A DNA stretch of 64,000 nucleotides from assembly GCF_014269205.2 (NCBI RefSeq), contig NZ_JABWRY020000002.1, forward strand, positions 27,501-91,500, in the 5' to 3' direction. Below, piece by piece: positions 53,755-61,765 of the stretch (position 1 is its first letter; every line of letters starts with the position of its first letter). This DNA comes from Pseudomonas kermanshahensis. Its GTDB lineage: Bacteria > Pseudomonadota > Gammaproteobacteria > Pseudomonadales > Pseudomonadaceae. The notes below the pieces were generated by a model, which saw only the letters and a program-made list of their open reading frames with translations, did no database searches and was not told the DNA's origin. A program made the translations under genes and the position numbers.

Positions 53755-54812
53755 GAATCGTTCCTCATAGGGTGGGAGATATCCACGCCCACCACCGGCG
53801 TCAGGCGCCAGCCATGGCCGACGCGCACTTTGTCGACCACGCGGATGCGGTAATTGACCAGCACCATGCTCATCAACAGCATGGCCCCGCCTGCGTTGTG
53901 GGCCACTGCCACGCCAAGCGGCAGGTGGAACAGCACGTTGCTAATGCCCAGGCCGACCTGCACGGCCAAGGCCAGCAACACCAGCCGGGCCAGGCCAGAA
54001 AGGCCGCAGCGGTAAAGCTTGAAGCTCAGCATCAGCAGCACGGCACTGACCAGCAAGGCACCCAGCCGGTGGCTGATGTGGATGGCCGTGCGCGCATCGC
54101 TGTCCAGCTGCCCGCCCAAGTAGTTGGGGCCGACGTGCTGGGTCAGGTGAAAACCGTTGCTGAAGTCCGCTGCCGGCCACCATTGGCCGTGGCAGGTCGG
54201 CAAGTCGATACAGGCGACCGCCGCATAATTGGCGCTGACCCAGCCCCCCAGGGCGATCTGGCCGATCACCACCAACAGCGCCAGGGCCGCGATCCGGCGC
54301 AGGCTCAACGGCAGTTTTGGCAATGGCGCAAAGGCCCGGGATAGACGCAGAGACAGCAGAAACAGCAGGCTCAAGGTGGTGAACCCACCCAGCAGGTGCG
54401 CGGTGACCACTTGTGGCCACAGCTTGAGGGTTACTGTCCACATGCCAAACGCCGCCTGGGCCAACACCACCCCCAGCAACAGCACCGGCAAGCGGTAGGG
54501 CTGGCCATCACGTGCATGCCGGCGCACGGCCTGCAACGCCAGCCAGGCAATCACCAGCGCCAGGGTGCCGGCGAAGTAGCGATGGACCATCTCGGCCCAG
54601 CCCTTGGCGGCTTCCACCGGGTGCTCGGGGAAGTGCATTTCGGCATGGGCCAGCTGGGCGTCGGTCTTCGGCACACTGATAAAGCCATAGCAGCCGGGCC
54701 AATCGGGGCAGCCCAGGCCTGCATGGGTCAGGCGGGTATAGGCGCCCAGCAGCACGACCAGCAGTGCCAGCAGGGTGGCGAACACAGCGAGGCGGAATCC
54801 GGGTCTGGCCAT
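53739..54812 (-). CDS. ctaA: Heme A synthase
   Basis: 357 residues, eight helices in two four-helix halves. Visible: RLTHAGLGCPDWPGCYGF (the cysteine pair of the loop), WAEMVHRYFAGTLALVIAW, VTAHLLGGFTTLSLLFLL, and HISHRLGALLVSAVLLM with heme-ligand histidines. It oxidises heme O to heme A for the aa3 oxidase. The overlap with cyoE suggests coupled translation of sequential heme A pathway enzymes. Confidence 0.94.
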   Translation of the reverse strand: MARPGFRLAVFATLLALLVVLLGAYTRLTHAGLGCPDWPGCYGFISVPKTDAQLAHAEMHFPEHPVEAAKGWAEMVHRYFAGTLALVIAWLALQAVRRHARDGQPYRLPVLLLGVVLAQAAFGMWTVTLKLWPQVVTAHLLGGFTTLSLLFLLSLRLSRAFAPLPKLPLSLRRIAALALLVVIGQIALGGWVSANYAAVACIDLPTCHGQWWPAADFSNGFHLTQHVGPNYLGGQLDSDARTAIHISHRLGALLVSAVLLMLSFKLYRCGLSGLARLVLLALAVQVGLGISNVLFHLPLGVAVAHNAGGAMLLMSMVLVNYRIRVVDKVRVGHGWRLTPVVGVDISHPMRNDSWRRF

Positions 54813-54821
54813 GACAGGCTC

Positions 54822-55406
54822 CTAGCCGATGTTGGACAACTTGAGCAGGTGACGCAGGTCGTCCAGCACGTGCTTGCCATTGACCTTGGCGTCGTAACGC
54901 AACACCAGGTTGCCGTGCGGGTCGACGATCCACAGTTGCGGGCCAAGCTCACCGACCTTGTTCAGGTAGCGCTGGGCATCCAGCGGGTAGCGTTGCAACT
55001 GCGGGTACTCACGGCCGAGCAGCGCCTGGTAGTCAGCGCTCAACGGCTGCGCGGCAGCCAGCGCATGGCTGGCACGGCCGGCATCACGGCCCAGGCCAAC
55101 TTGTATCTGCCGGGCCAGGTACACCAAGCGCTGGCAATCTTCGGCGCAGGCCTCGGGCGTGCTGACCATCACTTGCCAGCGCGCGTCCTGGCCATCGATG
55201 CCGATATCGCTGCGGCTCTCGCCGTTGCCGATCATCGCGCCGTGGTAGCTGCGGCCGTCTGGCACCCAGAACTTGAGCTTGTACATGCTGGTGGCCAGGA
55301 TCATCGGGCCGAGCACTACCAGCAGAATCAGAATCAGCTGCAAACGCCCGCGGGTTCTGGGCTTGCTGCGTTCAGGCACGTCCAGTGGACGGGTGGCGGC
55401 GGCCAT
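54822..55406 (-). CDS. Uncharacterised membrane-anchored thioredoxin-fold-like protein of the cox assembly cluster
   Basis: 194 residues from ATG 55406, with AAAAAGGAGAACC upstream. N-terminal basic tail (ERSKPRTRGR), one helix LQLILILLVVLGPMILATSMY, then a periplasmic domain. STPEACAEDCQRLVYLARQIQVGLGRD contains CxxxC, the same spacing as SCO copper chaperones, and LWIVDPHGNLVLRYDA resembles the SCO C-terminal strand. It overlaps the SURF1 gene by 35 bp and precedes ctaA by 9 bp. An SCO-like redox or copper role in oxidase assembly is inferred. Confidence 0.7.
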   Translation of the reverse strand: MAAATRPLDVPERSKPRTRGRLQLILILLVVLGPMILATSMYKLKFWVPDGRSYHGAMIGNGESRSDIGIDGQDARWQVMVSTPEACAEDCQRLVYLARQIQVGLGRDAGRASHALAAAQPLSADYQALLGREYPQLQRYPLDAQRYLNKVGELGPQLWIVDPHGNLVLRYDAKVNGKHVLDDLRHLLKLSNIG

Positions 55407-56115
55407 GGTGGTTCTCCTTTTTGTTGTTGTGCCAGCCAAAGTAGAGGTAAAGCAGCACCAGCGCGGTGGCCAGGGCAAACCACTGCACCGCATAGCCCAG
55501 GTGCTTTTCCGGCCCCAGTGCGACGACCGGCCAAGCCAGGCGATAGCTGGCCGGCCCGGGCTCCAGGCGCAGCTCATGGGCGTAGCCTTCGCGGCCCAAT
55601 TGCTGCCACAGCTGGGCGGCATCGATGGCCGTCAGCAAGTGCGGCCATTGGCCGCCGGCGGGGTCCGGGTGCAGCTGGAAGGTGCTGCCCGGCGCTACAT
55701 ACACCGACGCGTCCACCGCCAGCGGCTGCGCCGGGGTGGCGAAGTGCACCGGCACGCGGCGGTCCGGCCACGGCAACCAGCCGCGGTTGACCAGCAACCA
55801 CAGCCCACTGGCCTGGTCATGGAAGGGCTGCAACAGCTCGACGCCGGCCTCGCCGTCGCGCATTCGGTTATCCAGCAGCAGGCTGTGTTCACCATCGAAA
55901 CGGCCGTACAGGTGCACACGGCGGTAGGCGGCATCGTCGCGTTGCTGCAACTGGGCAGTGGAGAGCGGCGTGTCGAGGCTGCGCTCGGCATAGGTCGCCA
56001 GCAGCGCGCGCTTTTCGTCGGCGCGGCCCAATTGCCAGCAGCCAAGCGCGATCAACCCCGGTAGCAGCGCAAGCACCACCAGGGTCGGGACCCAACCTGG
56101 GCGAAACGGCCTCAC
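55372..56115 (-). CDS. SURF1-family cytochrome oxidase assembly protein
   Basis: 247 residues from GTG 56115 (VRPFRPGWVPTLVVLALLPGLIALGCWQLGRADEK), preferred because GCGAGG lies upstream; GTG 56139 gives 255. Two terminal membrane helices (second: YAVQWFALATALVLLYLYF), with the SURF1 blocks GCWQLGRADEKRALL, VHLYGRFDGEHSLLLDNR, and LLVNRGWLP. It inserts heme A into subunit I. Part of the reverse-strand cox assembly genes; divergent from the DUF2909 gene. Confidence 0.92.
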   Translation of the reverse strand: MRPFRPGWVPTLVVLALLPGLIALGCWQLGRADEKRALLATYAERSLDTPLSTAQLQQRDDAAYRRVHLYGRFDGEHSLLLDNRMRDGEAGVELLQPFHDQASGLWLLVNRGWLPWPDRRVPVHFATPAQPLAVDASVYVAPGSTFQLHPDPAGGQWPHLLTAIDAAQLWQQLGREGYAHELRLEPGPASYRLAWPVVALGPEKHLGYAVQWFALATALVLLYLYFGWHNNKKENHHGRRHPSTGRA

Positions 56116-56166
56116 AGGCGCCTCGCTATACTTATCCACATCACCGCATCCCCCCGGAGAAGCGCC

Positions 56167-56370
56167 ATGCTCAAGGCCGCGATTGTCCTGATGCTGTTGG
56201 CCACGGTTGCCAGCCTGTTCAGTGGCCTGGTGTTCCTGGTCAAGGACGACGAAAACTCGACCCGCTTGCTGAAGGCACTGACCGTGCGCGTGACCCTGGC
56301 GGCCCTGACCATCGGCCTGGTGGCCTACGGCTTCATCAGTGGCCAGCTGGTGTCACACGCCCCCTTCTGA
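56167..56370 (+). CDS. DUF2909 twin-transmembrane protein
   Basis: 67 residues: AAIVLMLLATVASLFSGLVFLV, a charged KDDENSTRLLKALTVR link, then VTLAALTIGLVAYGFI. It is typically found between coxC and SURF1 genes, here on the opposite strand to both. GGAGAAGCGCC ribosome site. Possibly a small oxidase accessory subunit or assembly factor; function not known. Confidence 0.85.
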   Translation: MLKAAIVLMLLATVASLFSGLVFLVKDDENSTRLLKALTVRVTLAALTIGLVAYGFISGQLVSHAPF

Positions 56371-56402
56371 ACCTGTATCGCCTTGACTGGCCTGCACATG
56401 TG

Positions 56403-57290
56403 TCAAAGCACATACACAAAGATGAACAGCCCCACCCACACCACATCGACGAAGTGCCAGTACCAGCTGGCCGCCTCGAAGCCGAAGTGTTTGTCGGGGT
56501 TGAAGTGCCCGCGCAGGATGCGCACGAACATCACGATCAAGATGATCGTGCCCAGCGTCACGTGGGCGCCGTGGAAGCCGGTGAGCATGAAGAAGGTCGC
56601 GCCGTAGATCCCCGAGCCCAACGTCAGCCCCAGCTTGGTATAGGCCTCGTGGTACTCGTAGGCCTGCAGCGTGATGAAGCTGATGCCCAGCGCGATGGTC
56701 AGCGCCATCCACAGTTTCAGCGCACCCCGGTGGTCACGCCGCAAGGCATGGTGGGCAATGGTGATGGTCACACTGGAGCTCACCAGCAAAATGGTGTTGA
56801 TCAACGGCAAGTGCCAAGGGTCGATGACTTCCTTGGGCGGCGGGAACAGTTTCGGGTCAGGCGTGTGCAGCAGCGGCCAGGCAAACTCGAAGCTGGGCCA
56901 CAACATGTGCGCAACGCCTTTGGCCCCTTCACCGCCCAGCCAAGGCCCGGCCAGTACGCGGACGTAGAACAGCGCGCCAAAAAAGGCCAGGAAGAACATC
57001 ACCTCGGAAAAGATGAACCAGCTCATGCCCCAGCGGAACGAACGGTCCAGCTGCGGGCTGTACAGCCCGCCACGGCTTTCTTTCACCACCGCCCCGAACC
57101 AGCCGAACAGCATGTAGGCCAGGCACAGCGCGCCGACGAAGAAAATCAACGGCCCATGGGAGTCGGGGTGCCCGGCTTTCATGTCGTTGAACCAGGTGCC
57201 AAGGCCGAACACCGTGATGAACATGCCGACCGTCGCGATGATCGGCCACTTGCTCTGCGCCGGAACGTAGTAGTGCTCATGACTTGCCAT
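56403..57290 (-). CDS. coxC: Cytochrome c oxidase subunit III
   Basis: 295 residues from ATG 57290 (MASHEHYYVPAQSKWPIIATVGMF). Seven helices; RSFRWGMSWFIFSEVMFFLAFFGALFY carries the conserved glutamate, and AYEYHEAYTKLGLTLGSGIYGATFFMLTGFHGAHVTLG and ASWYWHFVDVVWVGLF close the protein. It belongs to the coxBA-ctaG-coxC series, 17 bp after ctaG. Confidence 0.95.
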   Translation of the reverse strand: MASHEHYYVPAQSKWPIIATVGMFITVFGLGTWFNDMKAGHPDSHGPLIFFVGALCLAYMLFGWFGAVVKESRGGLYSPQLDRSFRWGMSWFIFSEVMFFLAFFGALFYVRVLAGPWLGGEGAKGVAHMLWPSFEFAWPLLHTPDPKLFPPPKEVIDPWHLPLINTILLVSSSVTITIAHHALRRDHRGALKLWMALTIALGISFITLQAYEYHEAYTKLGLTLGSGIYGATFFMLTGFHGAHVTLGTIILIVMFVRILRGHFNPDKHFGFEAASWYWHFVDVVWVGLFIFVYVL

Positions 57291-57306
57291 TGCTGTTCTC
57301 CTTCCC

Positions 57307-57873
57307 TTAACGGGCGCCCTGAACGTCCTGGGCCGCAACATGCGCGACCGGCGGGTGGCGAGCGGTGATGTCGAACAAGGTGTAAGCCAGTGTCAGGTGC
57401 TTCACGCTGGCCGGCAGATCGCGGTCGACGATGAAGCGCACCGGCATCTCGATGCGTTCGCCGGGCTGCAGCACCTGCTGGGTAAAGCAGAAGCACTCGG
57501 TCTTGTGGAAGTACGCCGCGGCCTCGGCCGGGGTGATGCTGGGTATCGCCTGGGCGCTCATCGGCCGGTCGGTCGGGTTGCGCGCGACGAAGATCATCTG
57601 GTTGACCGCACCTGGGTTCACGTCGATCTGGTCGGCCGTGGAATAGAAATCCCAGACCATGTCGCTGGCGTTGGTCGACATGAACTGCACCCGTACCGAG
57701 CGCGACGGGTCGCTGACCTGGCTGCCTTCGTACTGGCCGCCGGTCTTGCCATTGATGCCAAAGGCCTTGCACATCACGTCGTAGATCGGCACCAGCGCGA
57801 AACCGAAGGCGAACATCACCACCGTCAGCATCAGCAGGCGCATGACCAGGCGTTTGAGCGACAGGCCGTTCAT
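57307..57873 (-). CDS. ctaG: Cytochrome c oxidase assembly protein CtaG (Cox11)
   Basis: 188 residues from ATG 57873. One membrane helix (LVMRLLMLTVVMFAFGFALVPIYDVMC, ending in a conserved Cys), then the beta-rich CtaG domain with the copper motif HKTECFCFTQQVLQPGE. It inserts copper B into subunit I. It begins 3 bases after the coxA stop. Confidence 0.94.
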   Translation of the reverse strand: MNGLSLKRLVMRLLMLTVVMFAFGFALVPIYDVMCKAFGINGKTGGQYEGSQVSDPSRSVRVQFMSTNASDMVWDFYSTADQIDVNPGAVNQMIFVARNPTDRPMSAQAIPSITPAEAAAYFHKTECFCFTQQVLQPGERIEMPVRFIVDRDLPASVKHLTLAYTLFDITARHPPVAHVAAQDVQGAR

Positions 57874-57875
57874 GG

Positions 57876-59465
57876 CTATTTCACGTCCGGTGGCGTCTGG
57901 AAGGTGTGGTAAGGCGCAGGCGAGGGGATCGACCACTCCAGGCCCTCGGCACCGTCCCAGGGTTTGGCCGGCGCCGGGGCGCCGCCGCGGATGCACTTGA
58001 TGACGATGAACAGGAAGAAGATCTGCGTGGCACCGAACATGAACGCGCCGATCGAGGAGACCATGTTGAAGTCGGCGAACTGCAGGTTGTAGTCCGGAAT
58101 ACGCCGCGGCATGCCCGCCAAGCCCACGAAGTGCATGGGGAAGAAGGCCATGTTCATGCCGACGAACGACAGCCAGAAGTGCAGCTTGCCGAGGGTTTCG
58201 TCATACATGTGGCCGGTCCATTTCGGCAGCCAGTAGTAGGCCGAGGCGAAGATGCCGAAGATCGCCCCAGGCACCAGCACGTAATGGAAGTGCGCGACCA
58301 CGAAGTACGTGTCGTGGTACTGGAAGTCGGCAGGCGCGATGGCCAGCATCAACCCGGAGAACCCGCCGATGGTGAACAGGATGACGAAGGCGATGGCGAA
58401 CAGCATCGGCGTCTCGAAGGTCAGCGACCCTTCCCACATGGTGCTGACCCAGTTGAACACCTTCACCCCGGTCGGCACGGCAATGAGCATGGTGGCGTAC
58501 ATGAAGAACAGCTCGCCCACCACCGGGATGCCGACCACGAACATGTGGTGCGCCCAGACGATGAACGACAGGAAGGCGATCGCCCCCGTGGCATAGACCA
58601 TCGAGGTGTAGCCGAACAGCGGCTTGCGCGAGAACGCCGGGATGATCGAGCTGACCGCGCCGAACGCCGGCAGGATCATGATGTACACCTCGGGGTGGCC
58701 GAAGAACCAGAACACGTGCTGGAACAGCACCGGGTCACCGCCACCCGCGGCGCTGAAGAAGCTGGTGCCGAAGTGGATGTCCATCAGCATCATGGTCACC
58801 ACACCAGCCAGCACCGGCATCACGGCAATCAGCAGGAACGCGGTGATCAGCCAGGTCCAGACGAACAGCGGCATTTTCATCAAGGTCATGCCGGGGGCGC
58901 GCAGGTTGAGGATGGTGGCAATGACGTTGATCGCGCCCATGATCGAGCTGATGCCCATCAGGTGGATGGCAAAGATGAAGAAGGTCACGCTGGCCGGGGC
59001 ATAGGTAGTCGACAGTGGCGCGTAGAAGGTCCAGCCGAAGTTCGGCCCGCCGCCGGGGCTGAACAAGGTCGAAACCAGCAGCAGGAAGGCCGCAGGCAAC
59101 AGCCAGAAGCTGAAGTTGTTCATCCGCGGCAGGGCCATGTCCGGCGCGCCAATCATCAGCGGGATCATCCAGTTGGCCAGGCCGACGAAGGCTGGCATCA
59201 CCGCACCGAACACCATGATCAGCCCGTGCATGGTGGTCATCTGATTGAAGAACGCTGGCTCAACGATCTGCAGCCCCGGCTGGAACAGCTCGGCGCGGAT
59301 CACCATGGCGAACGAGCCACCGAGCAGGAACATCATGAAGGCGAACCACAGGTACATCGTGCCGATGTCCTTGTGGTTGGTGGTCAGCACCCAGCGCATC
59401 AGGCCCTTGGCCGGGCCGTGGGCATGCTCATGGCCGTGGGCGTGGTCGTCGATCACTGCACTCAT
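57876..59465 (-). CDS. coxA: Cytochrome c oxidase subunit I
   Basis: 529 residues from ATG 59465 (MSAVIDDHAHGHEHAHGPAKG, a His-rich cytoplasmic head). Twelve helices with heme a and copper ligands: TMHGLIMVFGAVMPAFVG, FWFFGHPEVYIMILPAFG (Tyr-His crosslink), WAHHMFVVGIP (CuB His pair) and YFVVAHFHYVLVPGAIFG (heme a3/a His). It is the catalytic subunit of the aa3 oxidase. 43 bp after coxB. Confidence 0.97.
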   Translation of the reverse strand: MSAVIDDHAHGHEHAHGPAKGLMRWVLTTNHKDIGTMYLWFAFMMFLLGGSFAMVIRAELFQPGLQIVEPAFFNQMTTMHGLIMVFGAVMPAFVGLANWMIPLMIGAPDMALPRMNNFSFWLLPAAFLLLVSTLFSPGGGPNFGWTFYAPLSTTYAPASVTFFIFAIHLMGISSIMGAINVIATILNLRAPGMTLMKMPLFVWTWLITAFLLIAVMPVLAGVVTMMLMDIHFGTSFFSAAGGGDPVLFQHVFWFFGHPEVYIMILPAFGAVSSIIPAFSRKPLFGYTSMVYATGAIAFLSFIVWAHHMFVVGIPVVGELFFMYATMLIAVPTGVKVFNWVSTMWEGSLTFETPMLFAIAFVILFTIGGFSGLMLAIAPADFQYHDTYFVVAHFHYVLVPGAIFGIFASAYYWLPKWTGHMYDETLGKLHFWLSFVGMNMAFFPMHFVGLAGMPRRIPDYNLQFADFNMVSSIGAFMFGATQIFFLFIVIKCIRGGAPAPAKPWDGAEGLEWSIPSPAPYHTFQTPPDVK

Positions 59466-59508
59466 GTCCTGTCTCCTGCAATCCATTGATTGCCGCGAGT
59501 AACCCGGT

Positions 59509-60636
59509 TCATTGCGCTTCTGCCTGCTTGAGCGCCAGCACATCCTTCGGCGTGACCATGTCGCCCTTGTTGTTGCCCCAGGCGTTGCGCTCGTAAGTGA
59601 CCACGGCGGCAATGTCGACTTCCGAGAGCTGCTTGCCGAACGCGGCCATGGCCGTGCCGGGCTTGCCGTGGAAGACGATGCTCAGGTGGCCTTCCTTGGG
59701 CCCGGTGGCAATCTTCGAGCCCTTGAGGGCCGGGAACATCGGCGGCAGGCCCTGGCCTTCGGCCTGGTGACAGGCCACGCAGGTGGTGTGGTAGACCTTG
59801 TCGCCGCGCTCGACCAGCTCTTCGAGGGTCCACTCCTTGCTGGTCAGCTCCTTGAGTTTGGCCGCCTCGGCCTTGCGTTCGCCAAGCCAAGTGTCGTAAT
59901 CGGCCTTGGACTTGACCTCGACCACCACCGGCATGAAGCCGTGGTCCTTGCCGCACAGTTCGGTGCACTGGCCGCGGTAGATGCCGGGCTTCTCGATGCG
60001 CGTCCAGGCCTCGTTGACGAAGCCTGGGATGGCATCACGCTTGACCGCGAACGCCGGCACCCACCAGGAATGGATCACGTCGGCCGCAGTTACCAGAAAG
60101 CGCACTTTCGCACCCACCGGCAGCACCAGCGGCTGGTCGACTTCGAGCAGGTAGTGCTCGTCCTTGGGGGCCTTGTTGTGAATCTGATCGGCGGGGGTGG
60201 CCAGGTTGCTGAAGAACTCCACGTCCTGGCCCAGGTACTTGTAGTGCCACTTCCACTGGTAGCCGGTGACCTGGATGTCGATGTCCGACTCACTGGCGTC
60301 GTAGATGTCGATCAGGGTCTTGGTCGCGGGGATGGCCATGGCCACCAGGATCAGGAACGGCACCACGGTCCACATGATTTCGACCCAGGTGTGCTCGTGA
60401 AAATGCGCTGCCTGTTGGCCTGTGGAACGGCGGTGGACGACCATCGACCAGAACATCGCGCCGAACACCACGATGCCGATGATCACGCAGATCCAGAAGA
60501 TGGTCATGTGCAGGTCGAAGACGGCGTTGGAGACTTCCGTCGCCCCCGGGTGCATGTTGACGGTCCAGGCGGCGTTGGCCTGTCCGAAAACCGTCCACAA
60601 CAGGAGGCCCATCCAGACATGTGGATGTCGCATCAT
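59509..60636 (-). CDS. coxB: Cytochrome c oxidase subunit II with fused cytochrome c domain
   Basis: 375 residues from ATG 60636, with AGAAGGGGAACC upstream. Signal (MRHPHVWMGLLLWTVFGQANA), two helices, then the CuA domain (HSWWVPAFAVKRDAIPG, YRGQCTELCGKDHGFMPVVVEV with the Cys-x3-Cys-x3-His-x2-Met set) and, after residue 285, a cytochrome c domain with CVACHQAEGQG. The fusion makes this a caa3-type enzyme. First gene of the operon; a CTATACT element lies about 140 bp upstream. Confidence 0.95.
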   Translation of the reverse strand: MMRHPHVWMGLLLWTVFGQANAAWTVNMHPGATEVSNAVFDLHMTIFWICVIIGIVVFGAMFWSMVVHRRSTGQQAAHFHEHTWVEIMWTVVPFLILVAMAIPATKTLIDIYDASESDIDIQVTGYQWKWHYKYLGQDVEFFSNLATPADQIHNKAPKDEHYLLEVDQPLVLPVGAKVRFLVTAADVIHSWWVPAFAVKRDAIPGFVNEAWTRIEKPGIYRGQCTELCGKDHGFMPVVVEVKSKADYDTWLGERKAEAAKLKELTSKEWTLEELVERGDKVYHTTCVACHQAEGQGLPPMFPALKGSKIATGPKEGHLSIVFHGKPGTAMAAFGKQLSEVDIAAVVTYERNAWGNNKGDMVTPKDVLALKQAEAQ

Positions 60637-60775
60637 TGCGGGTTCCCCTTCTAATTCTTGTAGTCCCGAAGGCGTGGCCTGCGGCAAGAGGGAACGGCGG
60701 TCAAGACTGCCTGGCTTCGACGACCGAGCCCCTGCAAAAGCAGACGGGCCTCATCAACGAATCACGTTCAACGGG

Positions 60776-60782
60776 AGTATAG
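60776..60782 (-). promoter_or_regulatory. CTATACT: sigma-S-type -10 element before coxB
   Basis: The reverse strand reads TGTCTATACTCCCGTT; CTATACT is the extended -10 consensus of RpoS promoters. Transcription would start near 60768, giving about 130 bases of leader. It agrees with the known starvation/RpoS dependence of the aa3 oxidase in P. aeruginosa. Confidence 0.5.
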
Positions 60783-60881
60783 ACAGCGACCAATGGCACG
60801 CAATGCAGCCTGTGAAATGAACTTCACGAAATTGCCCAATGCCCTGAAAACCGCGCGCTTGATAGGATATGGCGCAATAGT

Positions 60882-60984
60882 GGCATACCGATATGCCAGA
60901 GCAAGCACACGTTTGCGCGGTTTATAACAAATACGTCTTAGGTATTCTGTATACCGAGCTAATTTAGTGTCTTCCGTTTGACAC
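60882..60984. promoter_or_regulatory. Three palindromes upstream of the 61005 gene
   Basis: GGCATA-CCGA-TATGCC (60882-60897), GGTAT-TCTGT-ATACC (60941-60955) and GTGTC-N8-GACAC (60967-60984), all perfect, within the 368-bp gap 60637-61004 that separates coxB from the divergent gene. No ORF is seen in the gap. Confidence 0.45.
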
Positions 60985-61004
60985 GTAATGTCCCTGGAGT
61001 TGTC

Positions 61005-61646
61005 ATGAACATCGCTGCTGTACGCGAGCAGATTAGCCAAGCCCATCAACACGAACTTGAAACCGGCCAACTGAAAGAACGTCTAGAGCTACAACTGCCG
61101 CACTTGCACCCCTCGATCCAGCTACCTGAGCAGGACGCCCAGGGTAGTTTGGCGCGTTTCGTCAGCGCCTACATTGACCAGGTTCCAGAGCTGCTGGAGG
61201 CTGCCCACGAAGTAGCCTGTGAAGCGGGGATCGAGTCGCAGATCAAACCGGTACTGAAAATTGCCGAAGCGTATTTCCAGCAGCCGCCCACGGTAATGCA
61301 AGGGCATGTCGGGCTGGATTGCCTGCTGGACGAGGCCTACCTGGCGCATCGCCTGGTGGAGGAGGTCAACGACCTGTACATCCGCCACTTTAAGCAGCCG
61401 TTGATTCCGTTCGACACCACGATGGCCAACCTGATTGCCCATCAGCTGATCGGCGAGACCTTCGCCAACCAGCTCGATGAAGTGGTACATCATTCGGTCG
61501 ACGAGATGCTCAATGACGAGAGCTTTGCGGTGGAATCGGTGGAGGCTTATCGCGAGAAACTGAGCAGCCCGGAAACCGGCAACGCCTGGAAGCGTTGGCC
61601 GTGCCTGTCGCGTCAGCTGGGTGTGGAGCTGGGCCAGCCTGCCTGA
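61005..61646 (+). CDS. Uncharacterised soluble helical protein
   Basis: 213 residues from ATG 61005, with CTGGAG upstream. No signal peptide, membrane helix or catalytic motif. Helix-rich, acidic, with two Glu/His-rich blocks: GHVGLDCLLDEAYLAHRLVEEVNDLYIRHF and LIAHQLIGETFANQLDEVVHHSVDEML. Spaced Glu and His residues could bind metal, but no known family was recognised. It lies next to the cox operon, divergent, in pseudomonads. A link to oxidase expression is possible only from position. Confidence 0.75.
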   Translation: MNIAAVREQISQAHQHELETGQLKERLELQLPHLHPSIQLPEQDAQGSLARFVSAYIDQVPELLEAAHEVACEAGIESQIKPVLKIAEAYFQQPPTVMQGHVGLDCLLDEAYLAHRLVEEVNDLYIRHFKQPLIPFDTTMANLIAHQLIGETFANQLDEVVHHSVDEMLNDESFAVESVEAYREKLSSPETGNAWKRWPCLSRQLGVELGQPA

Positions 61647-61656
61647 TACTCCTGTC

Positions 61657-61741
61657 CCGGCCTCTTCGCGGGGCAAGCCCGCTCCCACAAAGTGGATTGC
61701 ATACCCACGGTGGGAGCGGGCTTGCCCCGCGAAGAGGCCGG
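61657..61741. repeat. REP pair, type A (perfect)
   Basis: CCGGCCTCTTCGCGGGGCAA... (61657-61688) and its exact reverse complement (61710-61741), 32-base arms, separated by 21 bases. Between two converging genes. Confidence 0.93.
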
Positions 61742-61765
61742 CTCAGGCAACACAACAACTAAATA

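Noticed and set aside
52232..57290. Possible frameshifts at the overlapping cox assembly genes
   Set aside because: Overlaps of 4, 16 and 35 bp each join full-length proteins with proper starts; this is normal coupling.
57906..59489. 527-residue open frame antisense to coxA
   Set aside because: His/Arg/Glu/Gln-rich shadow of coxA, no family features.
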